The notes beneath the pieces are model-generated. The model was not told the origin of the DNA. It saw nothing but the letters and a program-made list of their open reading frames with translations, and did no database searches. 64,000 nucleotides of DNA from an uncultured Selenomonadaceae bacterium. GTDB lineage: Bacteria; Bacillota; Negativicutes; Selenomonadales; Selenomonadaceae. Location of the stretch: assembly GCA_905234195.1 (NCBI GenBank), contig CAJOFR010000003.1:1-64000 (forward strand). The letters run 5' to 3'. Made by a program: the position numbers and the translations under genes. Positions within the stretch are counted from its first letter, which is position 1. Each line of letters opens with the position of its first letter. Positions 8,900-17,381 of the stretch are shown piece after piece.

Positions 8900-10062
8900 T
8901 TTGGAGCAACAAACTTTCAAATTCTGTTCAGTCAATCGCGCCGAGCGGTATCAGAAAATTTTTCGACATTGCCGCGAAAATGAAGGACGTCATTTCTCTT
9001 GGCGTGGGCGAGCCCGATTTTGTGACGCCGTGGACGATTCGCGAAAGTTGTGTTTACGGATTGGAGCGCGGCTACACGAGCTATACTGCCAATCGCGGAA
9101 CGTTGGAGCTGCGCGAAGAAATTGCCCGCCACTACAAAAATCGTTATGCTTTAAATTATGACGTCGACAAGGAAATTTTGGTGACAGTCGGCGTGAGCGA
9201 AGCCCTCGATATTGCACTGCGCGCGATTATAAATCCCGGCGACGAAGTTTTAATTCCGGAGCCGTGCTATGTTTCTTACCAGGCGTGCACAATTTTGGCG
9301 GGCGGCGTTCCAATTTCCGTGCCGGCGAAAATTGAAAACGAGTTCCGCATTACGCCGGAGGAACTTGAACCGCACGTGACGAACAAAACCAAAGCGATTC
9401 TTATCGGCTACCCGAACAACCCCACCGGCGCGATTATGGAGCGCGCAGATTTAATCAAGCTTGCGGATTTTGCGGAGGCGCATGATTTAGTTGTAATCTC
9501 TGACGAAATTTACGGCGACTTGACTTACAAGGGCGTGCACGAATGTTTTGCCGCGTTGCCGAAGATGAAGGACAGGACGATTCTTTTAAACGGATTCAGC
9601 AAGGCTTATGCGATGACCGGCTGGCGCATTGGTTACGCTTTGAGCAATCCGGATTTTATCGGGGCGATGACAAAAATTCACCAGTATACGATGCTCTGCG
9701 CGCCGATAACTGCACAAATGGCGGCAGTCGAGGCACTTCGTCACGGAGAAAAGTACATGAAAAAAATGGTTGCCGAATACGACAGGCGACGCAATTTAAT
9801 TTACGACGGCTTTAACAAAATGGGGCTGAATTGTTTTGAGCCGCGCGGGGCGTTTTACATTTTCCCCGATATTTCTTCCAGCGGTTTGACTTCGGAAGAG
9901 TTTGCCGAGAAACTCATTCAGGCTGAACATGTTGCGCTTGTTCCGGGCAGTGCTTTTGGAAAATCCGGCGCGAATCATGTCCGTTGCTCCTACGCGACGA
10001 ACATTGAAAAAATTTCCGAAGCCCTAAACCGTATCGAACATTTTTTAACGCGCATTAGGTAA
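8896..10062 (+). CDS. PLP-dependent class I/II aminotransferase (AlaT/AspB-like)
   Basis: Cytosolic aminotransferase of 388 residues, full length for the family. Visible signatures are LGVGEPDFVTPW near the start, GYPNNPTGA, the SDEIYGDL cofactor-binding segment, and NGFSKAYAMTGWRIGY, which carries the lysine that forms the Schiff base with pyridoxal phosphate. GTG start at 8896 overlaps the stop of the Lrp gene (GTGA). By analogy with Bacillus yugH/alaT next to an Lrp-type regulator, alanine or a related amino acid is the likely substrate, but aspartate cannot be excluded. Confidence 0.88.
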   Translation: MIWSNKLSNSVQSIAPSGIRKFFDIAAKMKDVISLGVGEPDFVTPWTIRESCVYGLERGYTSYTANRGTLELREEIARHYKNRYALNYDVDKEILVTVGVSEALDIALRAIINPGDEVLIPEPCYVSYQACTILAGGVPISVPAKIENEFRITPEELEPHVTNKTKAILIGYPNNPTGAIMERADLIKLADFAEAHDLVVISDEIYGDLTYKGVHECFAALPKMKDRTILLNGFSKAYAMTGWRIGYALSNPDFIGAMTKIHQYTMLCAPITAQMAAVEALRHGEKYMKKMVAEYDRRRNLIYDGFNKMGLNCFEPRGAFYIFPDISSSGLTSEEFAEKLIQAEHVALVPGSAFGKSGANHVRCSYATNIEKISEALNRIEHFLTRIR

Positions 10063-10074
10063 GGAGGTATCACC

Positions 10075-11175
10075 ATGAAAACTAAAACCTTGAGAAAAAA
10101 ATTTGCCGCCTGTGTTGCGGCAACTGCAGTGGGTGTCTCGTTGACTTTCGGGACGCCCGCGCCGACATCTGCCGCAATATTCGACGACGTCCTTGAAATC
10201 GGATTGTCTGCCGCCGCTGTCAGCGCGCAGGTGGATCAATCGATAAGGCTTTACAATGACACTGAGGACGGGCGTCAAAGTCTCTACCAGGCGTTCAGAA
10301 AAGAATACGGCGTCAATAATGATCCGACGCTTAATGCGCGGCTGAGCAGTATCATGACGAATTTGACGAAGGCGGTTGCGACGTACGACGAAACTGTTTA
10401 CGAGAAACCCTATCTTTATTTTGTCTCGGCTGATAAAAGTTTGAATGCCGCCTGCGCAATGGGGCACGTCATGATGGTGAACACCGGCGCGTTTGATTAT
10501 CTTTCCACTGATGACGAAATCGCCGCAGTTGTCGGGCACGAGATGGGGCACGGGCAAAGGGATCACGTCGCCAAAGGTCAGAAGAAGAATATAACAAAAC
10601 AAGTTGTCGCCTTGATTGGCAATCAAGTTGCCGGCGATACCCTTATCACTCAAACTGTAGGGAAGGTTCTTTTGGATCATTCCGTTGCTCACGGCTCCAG
10701 GAAGTTTGAAACTGAAGCCGATAACCTTGCGTGGGATTATATCACGAGGACGAATTACAATCCCGGTGCTTGCGCGGCTGTCATGCAAAAATTTGTGGAG
10801 ATGGGCAGCGGAAATCGTTCAGCCCTTGAAAAAGTTTTCATTCCTTCCGACCACCCCGACAGCGATAAACGCCGCGACAATTACGTTAAAAAACTTTACG
10901 AGTACAGCAAAAAGCACGCCACTGCCAAAGACGGCGTCATTAAAGTGAACGGCAAGATTTTCACGACTGCCGCAGAAACTTCTAAAATGTCTTCGGCGTC
11001 GCGCGCGTATTTTGTTCTTGGGAATTTGGCGGCAGCTTATCATAACGGGCATAACACTTCCGCCGCGACTGTGAGAAATGGGACGGTTTATCTTGGGGAG
11101 CAGGCAATTATCACGCCCATTGCCGGCGACGAGGACGCCTATACTTTGGCGGAAAGACTCAACTCTATCAAGTGA
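10075..11175 (+). CDS. Exported M48-family zinc metalloprotease
   Basis: A 366-residue secreted or periplasmic protease. A signal peptide covers about residues 1-33, ending in APTSAA. The zinc site is VVGHEMGHG (HExxH at residues 155-159), with the third ligand in FETEADNLAWDY, as usual for M48 and the BepA/YfgC/LoiP-like periplasmic proteases. Downstream are SDHPDSDKR, shared by that group, and a C-terminal extension of about 90 residues of unknown function. A strong AAGGAGG site precedes ATG 10075, and the gene follows the aminotransferase by 12 bases, so it may share its transcript. A role in outer-membrane or envelope protein quality control is likely by family. Confidence 0.88.
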   Translation: MKTKTLRKKFAACVAATAVGVSLTFGTPAPTSAAIFDDVLEIGLSAAAVSAQVDQSIRLYNDTEDGRQSLYQAFRKEYGVNNDPTLNARLSSIMTNLTKAVATYDETVYEKPYLYFVSADKSLNAACAMGHVMMVNTGAFDYLSTDDEIAAVVGHEMGHGQRDHVAKGQKKNITKQVVALIGNQVAGDTLITQTVGKVLLDHSVAHGSRKFETEADNLAWDYITRTNYNPGACAAVMQKFVEMGSGNRSALEKVFIPSDHPDSDKRRDNYVKKLYEYSKKHATAKDGVIKVNGKIFTTAAETSKMSSASRAYFVLGNLAAAYHNGHNTSAATVRNGTVYLGEQAIITPIAGDEDAYTLAERLNSIK

Positions 11176-11211
11176 CAAGTGATTAGTTTTTAGAGGCTGG
11201 GGATTAGAGAT
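11176..11211. repeat. Heptamer-type short tandem repeat, site 1
   Basis: Directly after the M48 stop codon lies a degenerate array that includes AAGTGATTAG and GGGGATTAGAGATT. It matches arrays at 14053, 35904, 38997, 39174, 49987 and 56945. The unit is about seven bases, of the type TAGGGAT. Confidence 0.55.
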
Positions 11212-11251
11212 TCTTTTTTCTAAAAAATTTTTTCCTCTTTTGAATGAACAT

Positions 11252-11345
11252 CTTCTTTTCTTTTGGCGCAAAAGAAAAGAAGCAAAAGAAAACTGCCCGC
11301 AGAGGTCGCATCACGCGACCAAAGCACGTCCTTGTGCGGCCCCTC
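11252..11345 (+). repeat. Dispersed palindromic repeat, copy A
   Basis: A perfect 14-base inverted repeat (11252-11265 with 11269-11282, loop GCG; arm CTTCTTTTCTTTTG) is followed by CAAAAGAAAACTGCCCGC and then by a smaller hairpin GGTCGC-ATCAC-GCGACC. The same layout recurs at 29792 (copy B) and, inverted, at 39048 (copy C). It sits between convergent genes (M48 and recF) and could act as a terminator for either. The apparent reading frame through it is a by-product of the repeat. Confidence 0.8.
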
Positions 11346-11357
11346 TCCTCTTTTAAA

Positions 11358-12524
11358 CTAATCCTTAGTCACCAGTCCGGAATGGAGTTTGAAAAATTTT
11401 CCGAAGTCCCGCGCGGGAAAATACGCCTCCTCCGCCGCAGTTATCAGCGTCTGAATTTTTTCTCGGCGCAAAAAATTTAAAAGTTGTCCGCGTCTTTCGG
11501 CGTCCAGTTCGCTCATCACGTCGTCGAGCAAAAGCACGGGATATTCCCCCGTCTCAGATTCCAAAAATTTCAGCTCCGATAACTTCAGCGCAAGTGCCGC
11601 CGTCCGCATCTGCCCCTGCGAACCGAACAGCCGCAACTCCCGCCCGTTAATAAAAAATTGAAGGTCGTCGATGTGCGGACCCAAACTCGTCGAACCGCGC
11701 TTTATGTCAGAAAAATTTCTTGCCTTGAAGGTTTCATGATACCACGAGGCAAGATTTTTTTTTAGCCGCTCAAAATCAAAAACCTGCGCGCCAAAATCCG
11801 CGCCAATATTTTTTAACGCCGCCTCGTCAAAATCCTGCAACCCGTGCATATCGTAAGCAACCGCAAGATTTTCAGAATGCGCAGAAATTTCCCGCTGCAT
11901 CTCGTTCGCCAAAAAATTCAGCTTGTCCACAGACTCCAGCCGCTTCAAAACAATCTGCGCGGCGGTCTGCGCAAGCTGTTCATTCCATAAATCCAAATTG
12001 GAAGGCGACGCCAGCCCCTCCCGAATTTTTTTCAGCAAATTATTTCTCTGGTCAATCAACCTGTTATAAGTCAGCAAGTCCGCAAAATAAATCGGCGACG
12101 CTTGAGAAATTTCGCCGTCAAGAAATTTTCGACGGACGCCGGGAGAATTTTTGAACACGAATAAATCTTCGGGCGAAAACATCACGGAATTTAACTTGCC
12201 GATTATTCCGCGAAAACGAATCGCGCCGCCGTCAAGCAAAACCCTGCGCCGTCTCTTCTCGGCGGAAATTTCAATCGCCAGCTCGTGAGAAACTTCCGCC
12301 TTGAAAAATTTTATCCGAATCAGCGCGGCGGGCTGCCCCCAACGAATTAATTCCACGTCCTTTGACGCGCGTGACCTCCCGATTGACGCGAAGTGTATCG
12401 CCTCCAAAATGTTCGTCTTGCCCTGCGCGTTTCGTCCGAGAAAAATATTTATCGCGGCGTCCGGTTTTAGTTTCAGTTCGGCTAAATTTCGGAAGTCTTG
12501 AAAAAAAATTTCGTCAATCCGCAT
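11358..12524 (-). CDS. recF: DNA replication and repair protein RecF
   Basis: SMC-like ATPase that binds gapped DNA and helps RecO/RecR load RecA. Walker A is GRNAQGKTNILEAI near residue 31, the signature region is GSQGQMRTAALALKLSE, and Walker B is YPVLLLDDVMSELDAERR, all in the expected order and with a normal length (388 residues). ATG at 12524 is chosen because it begins MRIDEIFFQDFRN, matching the family start, and lies one base after the dnaN stop; the frame is open 15 codons further into dnaN. The last codons and the TAG stop (VTKD-stop) are written by sequence resembling the heptamer repeat. Confidence 0.95.
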   Translation of the reverse strand: MRIDEIFFQDFRNLAELKLKPDAAINIFLGRNAQGKTNILEAIHFASIGRSRASKDVELIRWGQPAALIRIKFFKAEVSHELAIEISAEKRRRRVLLDGGAIRFRGIIGKLNSVMFSPEDLFVFKNSPGVRRKFLDGEISQASPIYFADLLTYNRLIDQRNNLLKKIREGLASPSNLDLWNEQLAQTAAQIVLKRLESVDKLNFLANEMQREISAHSENLAVAYDMHGLQDFDEAALKNIGADFGAQVFDFERLKKNLASWYHETFKARNFSDIKRGSTSLGPHIDDLQFFINGRELRLFGSQGQMRTAALALKLSELKFLESETGEYPVLLLDDVMSELDAERRGQLLNFLRREKIQTLITAAEEAYFPARDFGKFFKLHSGLVTKD

Positions 12525-12525
12525 A

Positions 12526-13644
12526 TCAACCCGTTGTCCTGACAGGCGTGAGGACGTAAATAAAATCATCGTTGCCCACTTCGCGGATATCGACGGGGTA
12601 CAACGGCTGATTCAATCCGATTCGGAAAGTGTCGCTCTCCAAAACTCTCAGCACGTCCAAAATATACTTCACGTTGAAAGAAATATCAATGTCCGCGCCG
12701 TCGACGTCGGCAGAAATATGCTCTTCGGCGCGCCCAAATTCGTGGGCTTCGGAGGAAATATCAATGCCGTCCTGCGTGAAAACAAATCTAATCGTGTTGT
12801 ATTCGGTCTCCTTTGAAACCAACTCCACACGCTCGACAACTTTTCTAAGCTCCCCGACGTCGGCAACAACATTTATGGACGTGGACGCGGGAATAACTTT
12901 ATCGTGCGGCGGGAATTGCCCTTCGATTATCCGCGAAGAAACCGTGAAGAAATCGAAATTGAACGTGACGTACTTGCCGGAATATTCTATCGTCGTGAAA
13001 TTTTCCGTGTCCCTGTACTCAAGCATCGGCACAATACTTTTCAGCGTCGCGGCAGGGACAATAAATTTCAGCTCGTCGACTGCGTCGGGTATCGTGCTTT
13101 TTACTATCGAAAGCCGGTGAGTATTCGTCGCCGCGATAAAAATATCGTTGCCCTGAATATCGAAACAACAGCCGGTAAAAATCGGACGCGCGTCATTTTC
13201 CTTCGCGCAGGCAAAAACAGTTCTGCGGATAGCATTTTTCAGCACGGGCGAAGAAATTCTAAAAGACTTTAGCGTTTCCTGCGACTTGACCTTCGGAAAA
13301 TCTTCCGCCTTCATCGTCAGCAAACTGAACGTGGCGGCTTCCGAAGTTATCGTCACGAAATTATCTTCGTCCTTTTGAGCAATCGTAACCGTGTCGCCTT
13401 GAAGTCTCATAACAATATCCGGAAAACCTTTCGCCAAAAAAGCTGTCTCCCCTTCGACTTCGACACTTGCGGGAATTTTGGCGATAATGCCCAGCGAAAA
13501 ATTATTCGCCTGAATTTCCAGCGTGTTGCCCGCCGCGCGCATATACATTCCGCTGATAATCGGCGTCGGAGATTTTTCAGCAACAGCCTTCGCGGCAAAC
13601 TTCACGGCGTCATTTAAATCTGTCCTCGTGCAAGTACATATCAT
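12526..13644 (-). CDS. dnaN: DNA polymerase III beta subunit (sliding clamp)
   Basis: Ring-shaped processivity clamp, 372 residues, with the usual three repeated domains. Recognisable segments include GMYMRAAGNTLEIQANN, FACAKENDARPIFTGCCF, ATNTHRLSIVKS and the C-terminal DDFIYVLTPVR. In most bacteria the end is MPMR or similar, so the three extra residues TTG are a small variation. A GGGGGG stretch lies ten bases before the ATG. recF follows one base after the stop. dnaA, normally just upstream, is absent: the next gene upstream is on the other strand. Confidence 0.96.
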   Translation of the reverse strand: MICTCTRTDLNDAVKFAAKAVAEKSPTPIISGMYMRAAGNTLEIQANNFSLGIIAKIPASVEVEGETAFLAKGFPDIVMRLQGDTVTIAQKDEDNFVTITSEAATFSLLTMKAEDFPKVKSQETLKSFRISSPVLKNAIRRTVFACAKENDARPIFTGCCFDIQGNDIFIAATNTHRLSIVKSTIPDAVDELKFIVPAATLKSIVPMLEYRDTENFTTIEYSGKYVTFNFDFFTVSSRIIEGQFPPHDKVIPASTSINVVADVGELRKVVERVELVSKETEYNTIRFVFTQDGIDISSEAHEFGRAEEHISADVDGADIDISFNVKYILDVLRVLESDTFRIGLNQPLYPVDIREVGNDDFIYVLTPVRTTG

Positions 13645-13672
13645 TTTAAAAAATTCCCCCCAACAAAAATTA

Positions 13673-13701
13673 TTGACTGTGTTTCGCTCGTAATTTATAA
13701 T
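13673..13701 (+). promoter_or_regulatory. Promoter of the 111-residue protein
   Basis: TTGACT at 13673-13678, 17-base spacer, TATAAT at 13696-13701, ending 24 bases before the ATG at 13726. It is one of the best sigma-70-type matches in the window and points away from dnaN. Confidence 0.8.
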
Positions 13702-13725
13702 TCATTCGAGAAAGGTGGTCTTACT

Positions 13726-14061
13726 ATGGAAATTGACGTTAATGCCAATTTGATTTTGATGCAGTATTTTGAAAACGCGGCGGACTTGAAACCCGGCGAG
13801 TTCGTCCTCCTGCGCGAAGGGCGCGTGATTGATCCGCTGATTCACGGAAAATTTACGAAGGAGCACCCTTCGACCATTCGCATTTCCGATAATCAGGAAG
13901 TTTTGGAAGGCGACGTGCTTGTTTATCCGAAAACTCACCAGTTCTGTTTTATCGACGACATTCGCCATTATTTCAGCGAGGGCGAAGGTTATTATCTTTT
14001 GCATTATCACACGCGCGCGATGTTTCCTCCGCACGGACACTGCCATCATCATAGGGATTAG
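13726..14061 (+). CDS. Small soluble protein of unknown function with a His-rich tail
   Basis: A 111-residue protein with no signal peptide or membrane segment. It reads like a small beta-rich domain (KPGEFVLLREGRVID, EVLEGDVLVYPKTHQF) and ends in a histidine-rich tail (PPHGHCHHHRD) with one cysteine, which could bind metal. An AAAGGTGG ribosome site precedes the ATG, and a near-consensus promoter lies upstream, so it is probably well expressed as a single gene. The last three codons and stop (AGGGATTAG) are part of the heptamer repeat. I do not recognise the family. Confidence 0.75.
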   Translation: MEIDVNANLILMQYFENAADLKPGEFVLLREGRVIDPLIHGKFTKEHPSTIRISDNQEVLEGDVLVYPKTHQFCFIDDIRHYFSEGEGYYLLHYHTRAMFPPHGHCHHHRD

Positions 14062-14140
14062 TTTTAAGGGATAAGGGAAAAGAATCTTATCGCTTACCCC
14101 TTTCCACTTTCCACTTGCCCACTTGCCCCTTATCACTTAA
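14053..14140. repeat. Heptamer-type repeat, site 2, between convergent genes
   Basis: Degenerate 7-base units on both arms: AGGGATTAG and AAGGGATAAGGG on the plus strand, and AAGTGATAAGGGGC with three AAGTGG-type units on the minus strand. The opposing arms can pair (GATAAG with CTTATC), so it may terminate both convergent transcripts. It contributes the stop codons of both the 111-residue gene and ileS. Confidence 0.65.
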
Positions 14141-17100
14141 CAACGACGGCGAGAGAAATTTTTTCTCCGTTAATGTCCCACTCCTTGAAATTTTCGCGGG
14201 CTTCGTCAAAAATAATCTCTTCGGCAAGCGCAACCGCTTTAATCTCGTCGGAATTACGTTTGATAATTTCGGCGAGCTTTTCATTTCCCCGCGCGAAAAT
14301 TTTAATCCTGTCAGTCACTTCAAATTTTGAATCGCGACGCATCGTTTGAATCTTGCTGATAATTTCGCGAACAAAACCCTCTTCAATCAAAGCGGGCGTC
14401 AGTTCCGTCGAAAGCGCAATCGAAACCTCGTTATCGCTCTGACAATTATAACCTTCGCTCTGCGTTATCGTAACTTCGACATCTTCCGCCGTCAAAATAA
14501 CTTCGCCGCTCTTCAAACTCAATTTCAATTCGCCGGTTTTATCAAGTTCAGCCTTCGCCGCCGCGCCGTTAATTTTTTCCAGCGTAGCTTTGACTTCGCC
14601 GATCTGCTTGCCGACTTTTTTGCCGAGCACGCGGAAATTCGGCTTGAAGATATATTTAACAAACTCTTCCATATCCGCGCGGAACTCAACGGCTTTAACG
14701 TTCAGTTCGTCCTCGACAATCTCAACAAAAAATTTCGGCAACTCTTCCGGAGCTTTGACGAACATTTTCGCGACGGGCTGACGATTTTTAATATTCGCGG
14801 CGTTGCGGGCAGCACGACCCAGCACGACGATTTTCAAAACGGTGTCCATATTCTTTTCAAGCTCGGCGTCAATCATTTTTTCGTCGGCGGCAGGGAAGTC
14901 ACAAAGATGAACACTTTCGACGGCTTCCTTGTCAATCGAGCAAACGAGATTGCGATAAATATTTTCCGTGATAAAAGGAACCATCGGCGCGGCCGCCTTC
15001 GCCAAAGTCACGAGCGCAGTATAAAGCGTCATGTAGGCGTTAATTTTGTCCTGCTCCATTCCCTTCGCCCAAAAGCGCGCGCGGCTCCTGCGGACATACC
15101 AATTAGACAGCTCGTCAACAAAATTCTGCAGTGCCTTCGCCGTTTCGGGAACCTTGTAATTTGTCAAGCACTCGTCGACAGTTTTTACCATCGTGTTCAG
15201 CCGCGACAAGCACCACTTATCCATAACACTAAGCTTGTCATAATCGAGCTGATATTTCGTGGCGTCGAAGTTGTCGATATTCGCGTAGAGGACGAAGAAA
15301 GCGTAGGTATTCCACAGCGTGCCCAAAAATTTTCTCTGTCCTTCGACAACCGCATCGTCATGAAAACGATTCGGCAACCAGGGCGCGCTGTTCTCGTAAA
15401 AATACCAGCGAATTGCGTCCGCGCCATGCTTTTTCAAAGTTTCCATAGGCGCGACGGCATTGCCCTTCGACTTCGACATTTTCTGCCCGTCCTTGTCCAG
15501 CACGAGACCCAGCACGATAACATTTTCAAAGGACGTTTTATCAAACAGCAACGTCGAAATTGCAATGAGCGAATAAAACCAACCGCGCGTTTGGTCAACC
15601 GCCTCGCTGATAAAATCTGCGGGGAAGTGCTCCTCAAAAATTTTCTGATTCTCAAAAGGATAATGCCATTGCGCAAAAGGCATCGCCCCGCTGTCAAACC
15701 AACAGTCAATAACTTCAGGTACACGATGCATTTCGCCGCCGCACTCCGGACAAGCAAAGGTCACGTTGTCAATGTACGGGCGGTGCAACTCAATATCGTC
15801 CGGGCAATTTTTCGACAACGACTTCAATTCCTCAATCGAGCCGATAGAATGTTGGTGCCCGCAACTGCACTCCCAAATATTCAGCGGCGTCCCCCAATAA
15901 CGGTTGCGCGAAATTCCCCAGTCCTGCACGTGCTCCAGCCAATCGCCAAAACGCCCCGTGCCAATCGTCGGAGGAATCCAATTAATTGTCGCGTTATTTT
16001 TCAGCAGATTTTCTTTGACCGCCGTCATCTTGATAAACCACGACTCGCGCGCGTAATAAATCAGCGGCGTATCGCATCGCCAACAATGCGGATAGCTGTG
16101 CTCGAAGACCGGAGCTTTAAAAAGTTTGCCGGTTTTTTTCAAGTCGGCAAGAATCAGCGGGTCAGCGTCCTTGACAAAAGTCCCCGCCCAAAAAGTTTCC
16201 GCAGTCATGTTGCCTTTCGCGTCGACAAACTGAACAAAAGGCGTGTCGTATTTTTTGCAAACGCGGTTGTCATCTTCACCGAACGCCGGCGCGCAGTGCA
16301 CAATCCCCGTGCCGTCTTCCGTCGTAACGTAATCGTCGCACGTCACGAAGAAAGCGCGCTTGCCGGATTTTTTAACAATCTCGTCCGCGAAAGGATAAAG
16401 CGGCTCATATTTTTTGTATTCGAGTTCCGCGCCCTTGAACCTCTCCAAAATTTTTCTGTCGCCTTCCACGTTTTCAAAAACTTTTTCGACGAGGGCTTCG
16501 GCAAGAATATATTTCGTGTCGCCCACTTGAATTTTCACGTAGTCGACCTTCGGATTAACGCACAACACCAAATTTGAAGGAAGTGTCCAAGGCGTCGTCG
16601 TCCACGCCAAATAATATGCGTCGTCGTCCGCAGATTTAAACTTCGCAATCGCCGAACGCTCCTTCAGATCTTTGTAGCCGAGCGAAACTTCATGACTGGA
16701 AAGAGGAGTGCCACAGCGCGGGCAGTACGGAACAACCTTGTGCCCCTTGTAAAGCAAACCTTTCTCCCAAATTTTTTTCAAAGCCCACCATTCAGATTCG
16801 ATATAATAATTTTCGTAAGTTATGTAGGGATTTTCCATATCCGCCCAAAATCCAACGACGCCCGAAAATTCTTCCCACATGGTTTTATATTTCCAAACGG
16901 ACTCGCGACATTTTTTAATAAAGGGTTCAATCCCGTACGCCTCGATTTGTTCCTTGCCGTTAATCCCGATAAGTTTTTCGACTTCCAATTCGACGGGGAG
17001 CCCGTGAGTATCCCAGCCCGCCTTGCGCAAAACTTTTTCGCCCTTCATGGAATGATAACGCGGAAATAAATCTTTAATGACGCGCGTCAAAACATGCCCG

Positions 17101-17267
17101 ATATGCGGCTGCCCGTTCGCTGTCGGCGGCCCGTCATAAAAAGTATAATTCTTGCAACCTTCGCGCTGGTCAATCGCCTTCTGCGCGATATTATTTTCCG
17201 CCCAAAAATTTTCAACTTCCTTTTCGCGGCTTGCGAAATCCAAATTAGTATCCACTTTACGATACAT
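14133..17267 (-). CDS. ileS: Isoleucyl-tRNA synthetase, long (IleS2-like) type
   Basis: Class I synthetase charging tRNA-Ile, 1044 residues. The HIGH motif is in TANGQPHIGHVLTR, the editing-domain region follows (WTTTPWTLPSN), KMSKS is in GQKMSKSKGNAV, and a tRNA-binding region carries the WYVRRSRARFW motif. The wording around HIGH (LRKAGWDTHGLPVELEVEK) and the length match the IleS2/eukaryote-like subgroup rather than the common bacterial IleS1; some members are naturally mupirocin-resistant, which is inference here. A GGCGGAGG site precedes the start. No T-box leader was found in the short upstream region; an extended -10 promoter lies there instead. The TGA stop sits in the heptamer repeat. 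Confidence 0.96.
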   Translation of the reverse strand: MYRKVDTNLDFASREKEVENFWAENNIAQKAIDQREGCKNYTFYDGPPTANGQPHIGHVLTRVIKDLFPRYHSMKGEKVLRKAGWDTHGLPVELEVEKLIGINGKEQIEAYGIEPFIKKCRESVWKYKTMWEEFSGVVGFWADMENPYITYENYYIESEWWALKKIWEKGLLYKGHKVVPYCPRCGTPLSSHEVSLGYKDLKERSAIAKFKSADDDAYYLAWTTTPWTLPSNLVLCVNPKVDYVKIQVGDTKYILAEALVEKVFENVEGDRKILERFKGAELEYKKYEPLYPFADEIVKKSGKRAFFVTCDDYVTTEDGTGIVHCAPAFGEDDNRVCKKYDTPFVQFVDAKGNMTAETFWAGTFVKDADPLILADLKKTGKLFKAPVFEHSYPHCWRCDTPLIYYARESWFIKMTAVKENLLKNNATINWIPPTIGTGRFGDWLEHVQDWGISRNRYWGTPLNIWECSCGHQHSIGSIEELKSLSKNCPDDIELHRPYIDNVTFACPECGGEMHRVPEVIDCWFDSGAMPFAQWHYPFENQKIFEEHFPADFISEAVDQTRGWFYSLIAISTLLFDKTSFENVIVLGLVLDKDGQKMSKSKGNAVAPMETLKKHGADAIRWYFYENSAPWLPNRFHDDAVVEGQRKFLGTLWNTYAFFVLYANIDNFDATKYQLDYDKLSVMDKWCLSRLNTMVKTVDECLTNYKVPETAKALQNFVDELSNWYVRRSRARFWAKGMEQDKINAYMTLYTALVTLAKAAAPMVPFITENIYRNLVCSIDKEAVESVHLCDFPAADEKMIDAELEKNMDTVLKIVVLGRAARNAANIKNRQPVAKMFVKAPEELPKFFVEIVEDELNVKAVEFRADMEEFVKYIFKPNFRVLGKKVGKQIGEVKATLEKINGAAAKAELDKTGELKLSLKSGEVILTAEDVEVTITQSEGYNCQSDNEVSIALSTELTPALIEEGFVREIISKIQTMRRDSKFEVTDRIKIFARGNEKLAEIIKRNSDEIKAVALAEEIIFDEARENFKEWDINGEKISLAVVVK

Positions 17268-17302
17268 TAAAAAAAACCTCCGCCAAAAAAATTAAACAAT
17301 TA

Positions 17303-17311
17303 ATTATAACA
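17303..17311 (-). promoter_or_regulatory. Extended -10 promoter of ileS
   Basis: The minus strand reads TGTTATAAT (17311-17303), an extended -10 element, about 35 bases upstream of the ileS start and downstream of the terminator of the preceding operon. The -35 region is poor (TTTAAA). Confidence 0.6.
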
Positions 17312-17333
17312 GGTTATCGGATTTTTTTAAACA

Positions 17334-17362
17334 AAAAATTTGCCCCGACTTTATGTCAGGGC
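17334..17362 (-). terminator. Rho-independent terminator of the NHLM-type operon
   Basis: On the minus strand GCCCTGAC and GTCGGGGC (17362-17342) form an 8-base-pair stem around an ATAAA loop, with one G-T pair, followed by AAATTTTTTGT. It lies about 20 bases after the stop of the 70-residue peptide gene and ends that transcription unit before ileS. Confidence 0.75.
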
Positions 17363-17381
17363 TGTGAATCTGCAGAAAATT

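Noticed and set aside
11244-11480. 78-codon frame starting NIFFSFGAKEKKQKK
   Set aside because: It is the translation of repeat copy A followed by antisense recF; the same peptide fragment would arise from every copy of the repeat.
14346-16577. Long open frame (743 codons) on the plus strand
   Set aside because: It lies entirely antisense to ileS, has no family motifs and is Arg/Phe-rich in the way expected from reading the complement of that gene.
17268-17340. T-box leader for ileS
   Set aside because: The space is only about 70 bases and contains no AGGGTGGNACCGCG box or specifier stem.
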